From: Azorinus chamasolen
Taxonomy: Eukaryota; Mollusca; Bivalvia; Cardiida; Solecurtidae
Length of the DNA: 64,000 nucleotides
Direction: 5' to 3'
Assembly (NCBI GenBank): GCA_963576725.1
Contig: OY755247.1
Span: forward strand, 19,626,957-19,690,956
Shown in pieces: positions 58,669 through 64,000 of the stretch (within the stretch, counting starts at the first letter, position 1; every line of letters starts with the position of its first letter). Both the position numbers and the translations under genes were made by a program. Under the pieces are notes generated by a model. It was given only the letters and a program-made list of their open reading frames with translations. It did no database searches and had not been told where the DNA came from.

Positions 58669-58909
58669 CCCGCTCCTTCATATAAACGTGTTTTCACGCA
58701 TTTGCAAACAGAGTAGACCCAGATCAGACGGCTCCTTTAGGAGCCGTCTGATCAGGGTCTGCTCCGTTTGCTAATGGAATTTGAAATACTTGTTTCTTTA
58801 CTTTCTAAAATGGCTACAATGTTCCACTTTCCATAGTTCTTTATAACTATTTTGAACATGGGTATAGGTATTGAAATTTGGAACTGACATAGACCAGGGA
58901 AAGGGTTAA
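58665..58909 (+). mobile_element. T1 MITE, intact
   Basis: TTAACCCGCTCCTTCATATA to CCAGGGAAAGGGTTAA, hairpin tip GCTCCTTTAGGAGC. Confidence 0.92.
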
Positions 58910-58943
58910 ACGACAATTTGAAGTCTTGCTATGGTAAACCCAT

Positions 58944-59187
58944 TTAACCCTTATTTGTGCATTGTTACGCCATTGCAAACAGAGTAGACCCATATCAGAC
59001 GGTACATTTAGGAGTCATCTGATCAGGTAATGTTTTGTTTGCATAACGTACTTATACAGATCTGATTCTAGTTTCATAAAAAATCAAAACAAGCGTGTGT
59101 TTGTTCTTATGTCATTCTAAACATTAACTAATAAATATTCACAAATTCATGAATTCTTCTATGAATGTTTATGGAGTAAAGGGTTAA
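58944..59187 (-). mobile_element. T3 MITE, intact ends
   Basis: TTAACCCTTATTTGTGCATT, hairpin TTGCAAACAGAGTAGACCCA, right GGAGTAAAGGGTTAA. Confidence 0.85.
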
Positions 59188-59216
59188 TATTATTTTATTC
59201 TTTCCAGTGAAGAAAC

Positions 59217-59432
59217 CCTTACCTGTAAATAGTGAAGACCCAGATGAGACAGCTCCTGCAGGAGCTGTCTCATCAGGGTCTGCACTATTTACAAATTGAT
59301 TGTGCAACCAGTGCACACCACAGCAGTGATTGCAAAGCGGTATACTTGTACACAGTGAAGATATATGTGATTATACAACAAGGCATGGGTAAAGAAGGAG
59401 AAATGTATTTTAAAATTCAGCAAGCGATTGGT
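59217..59432 (+). mobile_element. T4 MITE without its ends, between 30-bp direct repeats
   Basis: CCTTACCTGTAAATAG, hairpin tip GCTCCTGCAGGAGC, CAGCAAGCGATTGG: the terminal TTAACCCTTCGC is gone. It is flanked by ATTTTATTCTTTCCAGTGAA at 59190 and again at about 59440. Confidence 0.85.
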
Positions 59433-59691
59433 AAATATCATTTTATTCTTTCCAGTGAAGAAACGTTATCTTTGTTCCAAAAAATGTAATACATGTGTGT
59501 CCCTTTTCTAGCATGTAGCCTACGTACGTTAATTGGACTCTGGTATTGATAAACTTTCCGCTATCTGTTATTCAATGTTTGTTTAAACTTGGTCCTTTAT
59601 TGATAAATGGAAAACTCTTTCGTGTATAGCTGGAAATAGATCGGACATTAAACATTTATTTCCTCTAAATCTAGTGACAGATTAACCCTTA

Positions 59692-59860
59692 TTCCCTACT
59701 AGACTATCTTTAAACCCAGCCTCTTTGAATTAATCTACCGAAAAGGAGCATTAACTAGAGAAAAGGAAACAATTAGAATTGTGTAGTTTTGAAACCATTG
59801 TGACAAATAGAGCATTTGCTCGCTCTATTTATCTCAATGGTTTCTAAACAGAGGCGCCTC
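59692..59860 (+). mobile_element. T2 MITE, palindrome collapsed
   Basis: TTAACCCTTATTCCCTACTA, GAAACCATTGTGACAAATAG, tip shortened to TTTGCTCGCTC, right end lost after AACAGAGGCGCC. Confidence 0.75.
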
Positions 59861-59874
59861 CCACTAATGCATGT

Positions 59875-59943
59875 GTGAACAGCTTGGATCTAGATACGAC
59901 GCCGAGTGACTCGGGTTCTCATCAGTATCCAAGCTATTTGACA
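59875..59943. repeat. T8 hairpin
   Basis: TGAACAGCTTGGATCTAGAT is faced by CATCAGTATCCAAGCTATTTG. Confidence 0.6.
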
Positions 59944-60350
59944 CTTGGTCAATAGTTCTCAAAAGCTAGTGTCATGGCACTTGGTCATTACTTTCTCAAA
60001 AGTCAAAAATTAACAGAGCAATTTATTTTTTCACAGCATGCGCCCGCAAACACACACAAACACGCACAAAAACACACAAATAACGCATAAAAACACACAC
60101 ACACACACACATGTGGGACATGGACGAAAACATAAAGCCTAAATCATTACATTCTGCATATTTACGACAAAATTAAAGTAATTGTTGTTTTATGTTGACG
60201 GAGATGGTACGAATAATGTGATGATTATGATGCTAGTGGTGGTGACGGCTGTGCTGTTGTCATGTAGTGTTGTCAAGAAAGACTACTATAGATCTGACTT
60301 TTTCAACAGGCATGTGGATGTTTAACTCCCTTGCAGTTGTAGCTTTTATA
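59944..60350. repeat. CA-rich microsatellite and unassigned sequence
   Basis: ACACACAAA/CACGCACAAA repeats at about 60043-60112. The remainder has no recognised feature. Confidence 0.6.
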
Positions 60351-60440
60351 AGCACAGCTCGAGGGCTTGGTGCAAAACTATTCTAACTCCTTCACTTTGT
60401 GAAGGAGTTAGAATAGTTTTGCACCAAGCCCTCGTGCTGT
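60351..60440. repeat. 90-bp near-perfect palindrome
   Basis: AGCACAGCTCGAGGGCTTGG pairs with CCAAGCCCTCGTGCTGT through arms of about 44 bp; apex CCTTCACTTTGTGAAGG. It differs from all T, P and J hairpins. Confidence 0.9.
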
Positions 60441-60478
60441 ATTCTATACAGAAACAGGAATTACGTGTGTCGGAGCGT

Positions 60479-61411
60479 TACACGCCCGAAGTATGTGCTG
60501 TTGCTGTAAATCACTGTGACACTGACCTTTGACCCCACTGATTTCAAAATCAATAGGGGTCATCTGATGGCCATGACCAACCTTTCTACTAAGGATGAAG
60601 ACAAACACACCTAATCAAGTTATTGAGCGACATGGGTTTTTTGAGTGGTTACTGTGACCTTGACCTTTGACCGACTGACTTCAAAATCAACAGGGGTAAT
60701 CTAATTGCCATGTTTAGCACCCCTACTAAGTTTGAAGACAGCACACCTTATAGTTATCAAGTTATTGAGCAGACTAGAGTTTTGAGTTGAAGGTAACCGT
60801 GACCTTGACCGAATGACCTCAAAATCAATAGGGATTATCTACTACCCATGACCAACCTTCCTACTAAGTATGATGACATTAAACCTAATACTAATGAAGT
60901 TATTGAGCGGACAATATATTTTAGTTGAAGGTCACCGTGACCTTGACCGACTGACCTCAAAATCAAAAGGGGTAATTAACTAGCCATTACCAACCTTCCT
61001 ACTAAGTATGAAGACAGCACACCTAATATTTATCAAGTTATTGAGCAGACAATGTTTTTTAGTTGAAGGTCATCGTGACCTTGACCTTGACCGAATGACA
61101 TCAAAATCTGTAGGGGTCATCTACTAGCCATGTCCAACCTTCCTACTAAGTATGAGGACATCTCGCCTAATACTTGTCAAGTTATTCAGTGGACAAATTT
61201 TTGAGTTGAAGGTCACTGGGAACTTAATCTTTGACCGACTGACCTCGAAATCAATAGGAGTCATCTACTAACCATGACCAACCTTCCTATTAAGTATAAA
61301 GACAGCACATCCCATAGTTGTCAAGTTATTGAGAGGATGTGGCTAACGGACGGACAGACTGAGGGACAAGCGCCATACCATAATACGACCGAAGTTACCT
61401 TCGGGCGTATA
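60479..61411. repeat. tandem array with terminal inverted repeats
   Basis: TTACACGCCCGAAG and CTTCGGGCGTATAA enclose about six copies of a 138-bp unit with GTTATTGAGCGGAC, AGGTCACCGTGACCTTGACC, TCAAAATCAATAGGGGTCAT and CCAACCTTCCTACTAAGTAT. The layout matches the 8191 element, with different ends and unit but the same TGACCTTGACCTTTGACC run. Confidence 0.82.
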
Positions 61412-61431
61412 AAAACATATATACTTCTGAA

Positions 61432-61595
61432 TTAACCCTTTCCTCCATAAATACGCCTTTCTACGTTTTTTTTGCAAAAAGAGAAGACCCAGATCAGACG
61501 GCTCCTATAGGTCTAATCGGGGCCTGCTGTTTGCTCAGAAATACTATATAGATATGATTCTAATTCTGTCGATTTTCTTGTGTTTTTTTAAAGGC
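61432..61595 (-). mobile_element. T3 MITE, truncated
   Basis: TTAACCCTTTCCTCCATAAA, hairpin GCAAAAAGAGAAGACCCAG with a partly lost right arm, ends near GATTCTAATTCTGTCG. Confidence 0.7.
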
Positions 61596-61599
61596 TCCA

Positions 61600-61710
61600 A
61601 AGTATCAGTCATGTTTGGTAGAAATCTGGCCATATACTGAACTAGACCACCGAATCTTCTGACCCCTGTCACATCTTGCCTTGGCATTTCTGTATAGCGT
61701 CTACTTTGCC
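61600..61710 (-). pseudogene. Ty3/gypsy pol relic, downstream part
   Basis: Minus-strand reading gives VDAIQK and, after a one-base shift, VRRFGGLVQYMARFLPN, the connection after the reverse transcriptase palm in Ty3/gypsy elements. It continues the relic at 62530-63370 after removal of the SINE and the 508-bp element. Confidence 0.8.
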
Positions 61711-62218
61711 TTAAAGTCCCTGGCCGTCCGCAGATCGAAAAAATGATACATTGGTGTTTTTGATAGAGTGTCCATCCATTTGAAAGAAACTGGTTTTAAA
61801 AAAAGCTTCAAAGGTAAGGTTTTGTGTTAATTTGTTTTTAGATCGATGAAAACTAAAGTATGATTAAATATAGAGAGAAAACGAAAGTAGGTTTGAATAT
61901 AGAGACTGTTTGTTTATTTCTACTTTTTCTTTCCGATTTTTTAGAGACAGTCTAGTACTCATCCCACTTCGGCTTCCAAGAGACGCCTAAATGCATTGTT
62001 TGATATCGAGAGGCGCATGCGCGAAATGTTTGCTATATTTATAGCGAATATTTATTTAGAACTGTCATACTTTTTGACAGCGCGATATATTTTAGAGTTT
62101 TATTGTTGTTTCTCAACAGAAAACGATCAATTAAAACGCAGGACTGTTTAAATGGTATACTGAAGGGTACATTCAGCGTATATTTATTTTTTAATCCAAA
62201 GGCGTTCAGGGACTTTAA
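61711..62218. mobile_element. 508-bp TTAA element with AGTCCCTG ends
   Basis: TTAA-AGTCCCTGGCCG at the left and CGTTCAGGGACT-TTAA at the right: short inverted repeats inside a TTAA duplication. No transposase ORF. It is not one of the T1-T9 families. Confidence 0.75.
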
Positions 62219-62228
62219 ACTAGAGGTA

Positions 62229-62530
62229 TGCCTTCACTAGTAGTGGCCGAGTGGTTACGGTCTCTGTCTGACAATCGCTTAGTCCCTAACCGCTGTGGTG
62301 ATTCGAATCCCGGCCTTGGCATTTAGAATTTTCAAGTGAGGAAGCCTTCCAGCTGGCTTGCTGTAGGTTGGTGGTTCTACTTGGATGTTCTTCTGTGCAC
62401 GAAACAATGAAATTTGTTCCGTGCACAGAATAACCTCTGGGGTCTTCCTTCACCTGTAATCAGCTGGACGGCGTGATATGACTGAAATACTGTACTGTGA
62501 ATGCCACATGAACCCCGATAAAAAAACAAC
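62229..62530 (+). repeat. tRNA-derived SINE with mollusc core
   Basis: Box A-like TAGTGGCCGAGTGGTTACGG (62240) and box B GTGATTCGAATCCC (about 62298), serine-tRNA-like head. The body GAAGCCTTCCAGCTGGCTTG, GTAGGTTGGTGGTTCTAC and GGGGTCTTCCTTCACC matches what I remember of the conserved central domain of mollusc SINEs. Tail GATAAAAAAACAA. Inserted into the gypsy relic. Confidence 0.8.
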
Positions 62531-63370
62531 CAAGCCTTTAGTTGTAACTCTGTGTCCATGAAAAACGATACTCTTGCCCATGTCAGTCTTTTCTTCATTT
62601 AGCAGTATGTTCTGCTCCTCGCATCGTTTGTACGTTTCTAGCTTTTTGGCATAGTCCTTGTTGGCAACCTCATCCGATTCCCTATAACCAGCAACAACTA
62701 TACCATCGGCTATGGTGAAGATACCATCCAAACCATTTAGGGCTTCATGTAGCTTTCTTTGAAAGATTTCATTGGAAACTGACAGGCAGAAATAACGCCT
62801 CGTCCATCAGAATCTCCCGAAGGCTGTGATCATGGTCGTTAGCTTGTTGGATTCACTGTCAGGTTTCACATGCCAAAAGGCTTCTTTTACCTCCAATTTT
62901 CTTGCCTGGCTAAGTTCTGGGAGAATGTCTTCAAACGGTGGCAGTTTATATCTTTCCCTTACAAGACCTTTGTTCAGTGGCTGAGGGTCAATGCATATTC
63001 TGATTTTTCCATTGCTCTTCCCGACTACATCTGGTTCATCCATTCTGTAGGTTCAGTTACAGGCTGGGGGATTCCTCTCTCTATTAATGTCAATCTCTCT
63101 CAGTTTTTAACCTGTTCTTTTATAGCAATTGGAATATTTCTCGCAGGCAATGCTGTCGCAGGGGCAATTGGGTCTATTTACAATTTCACTTCTCCTAGGT
63201 CACCTAGATCTTTCTCTATTTTTCCTACGAGGTAATCAGAATTGATTGGGATCAGGTTCATCTCTTGCACGGTTTTCAGACCGAGGAGGCATTGTAATTC
63301 ATTTGGTACAAATACAAACTCAACAGCGTATTCTTTTCCTATTTCTGTATTTTTGTGTCACCTGCCGAGA
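62530..63370 (-). pseudogene. Ty3/gypsy pol relic (protease end and reverse transcriptase)
   Basis: In minus-strand order: NELQCLLGLKTVQEM (end of the protease region), ARNIPIAIKEQV, PVTEPTEWM, GKIRICIDPQPLN (reverse transcriptase fingers), KLPPFEDILPELS, FWHVK, then a gap, and IFTIADGIVVAG where the catalytic (Y/F)xDD strand should be, then VFHGHRVTTKGL. Stops, frameshifts and loss of the DD pair make it dead. No LTR, integrase or gag is seen. This is an endogenous retrotransposon relic, not a viral gene. Confidence 0.85.
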
Positions 63371-63414
63371 GACAGTGTGTCATTTAGGGATCACTTTTCC
63401 GTTGTCTGTCCGTC

Positions 63415-63900
63415 TGTCTGTCCGTCCGTCACACTTTCTATTTTTGACTGTCATTTCTAAACTAATCATTATAGAGCTTTCAAAATTCACATGTGTCTTC
63501 TCGTTGAGGATCATTGATGTAACTAAGGTCCATTATTCTGCATGAACTACTTTTTGAGTTATTCCCCTTTGTTCTAATATTAGTCAAACTTTTTTCTTTT
63601 GGCTGTAATTTCTAAACTAATCAATATAGAGCTTTCAAATTTCGCATGTGTCTTTCTCTCGTTTAGGACCATTGGTGTAATGCAATACTTTTTGAGTTAT
63701 TCCCCTTTGTTCTGATTTTCATCACACCTTTTTTGGGCTGTCATTTCTAAACTAATTATTATAGAGCTTTCAAATTTCACACGTGTCTTCCTCTCACTGA
63801 GGACCATTGATGTAACTAAGGTCCATCACTCTGCATCAAATACTTGTTTTAGTTATTTACCTTTGTTCTGATTTTCGCACTACAGCATATTAACAGTTTT
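63415..63900. repeat. three-copy tandem repeat of about 150 bp
   Basis: CATTTCTAAACTAATCATTATA at about 63451, 63608 and 63745, each followed by GAGCTTTCAAATTTCAC, GTGTCTT and GAGTTATTCCCCTTTGTTCT. Preceded by a CTGTCCGTCTGTCTGTCCG tract (63404). Confidence 0.88.
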
Positions 63901-63971
63901 TGTGTCAGTTGCGAGCAGGTGATACATGTGTTCCTCCGAACACTCTCGTTTTTACATTTAGCTCGATGTCC

Positions 63972-64000
63972 TTAACCCTTTCCCTCATAGTGACGACTTT
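63972..64000 (-). mobile_element. T2 MITE cut by the window end
   Basis: TTAACCCTTTCCCTCATAGT followed by GACGACTTT, the start of a reverse T2. Confidence 0.75.

Noticed and set aside
62240..62315. tRNA-Ser-like sequence
   Set aside because: It continues into a SINE body with a poly-A-like tail, and the anticodon arm and acceptor stem do not close.

Overview
This 64 kb window looks like nuclear DNA from an invertebrate animal, most probably a heterodont bivalve mollusc. The clues are a gene with short GT-AG exons and kilobase introns, tRNA-derived SINEs with a mollusc-type core, TA- and TTAA-flanked MITEs, and LINE, Ty3/gypsy and Tc1-like relics. Dreissena is a guess from the general look of the hairpin repeats; nothing here fixes the species. 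Almost all ORFs over 60 codons are chance readings of MITEs or microsatellites.

Two genes can be supported. (1) A six-exon minus-strand gene runs from 43572 down to 30663. None of its exons appears as a long ORF. I assembled it by eye from splice signals and matching phases into a 230-residue type I membrane protein: signal peptide, one mannose-6-phosphate-receptor-homology (MRH)-like domain, Ser/Thr/Pro stalk, transmembrane helix and a short tail with a YDTI sorting motif. (2) A single-exon minus-strand gene at 51034-50090 encodes a RING-finger protein with a C-terminal membrane anchor. The two do not appear to work together.

The rest is mobile and repetitive DNA. I use these working family names. 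TTAA elements (TTAA target duplication, ends TTAACCC/GGGTTAA, as in piggyBac-like MITEs): T1 (TTAACCCTTTCCCTCATA...), T2 (68-bp perfect palindrome GAAACCATTGTGATAAATAG...), T3 (TTAACCCTTTACTCCATGAA...), T4 (TTAACCCTTCGCTTGC...), T5 (TTAACCCTTTCACCGCC...), T6 (TTAACTCTTTTGGCGCC...), T7 (TTAACCCATTTGCTCCC...), T8 (AAACAGTTTGGATCC hairpin), T9 (TTAACCCTTACACAAG...). TA elements (TA duplication, CAGTRRAACC-type ends, pogo/Tigger-like): P1 (CAGTAAAACCTCTCTATAAC), P2 (CAGTAGAACCTGTCYTAAGC), P3 (CAGTAAAACCCCTCTAAACC), P4 (CAGTTGAACTTCGATATCTC), P5 (CAGTAAAACCCCTCTAATGC), P6 and P7 (other ends). J is a third hairpin family (TTTCTCCACCAAACCC...). Element strand follows these consensus orientations.

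Layout: 1-8190 MITEs, a SINE and a small tandem element; 8191-9901 a tandem array with terminal inverted repeats; 9900-30340 dense, often nested MITEs plus a Tc1-like transposase relic at 23721; 30400-43572 the MRH gene, whose introns hold a LINE (cut twice by TTAA elements), minisatellites and a 2-kb inverted trinucleotide array; 43760-50000 MITEs; 50090-51034 the RING gene; 51100-60440 MITEs; 60479-61411 a second bounded tandem array; 61600-63370 a Ty3/gypsy pol relic broken by a SINE and a 508-bp TTAA element; 63415-63900 a tandem repeat.

The most unusual theme is that TTAA-type and TA-type MITEs carry the same hairpin tip, GCTCC-(4-base palindrome)-GGAGC, and that most TTAA families share one inner hairpin core with the same conserved mismatch.
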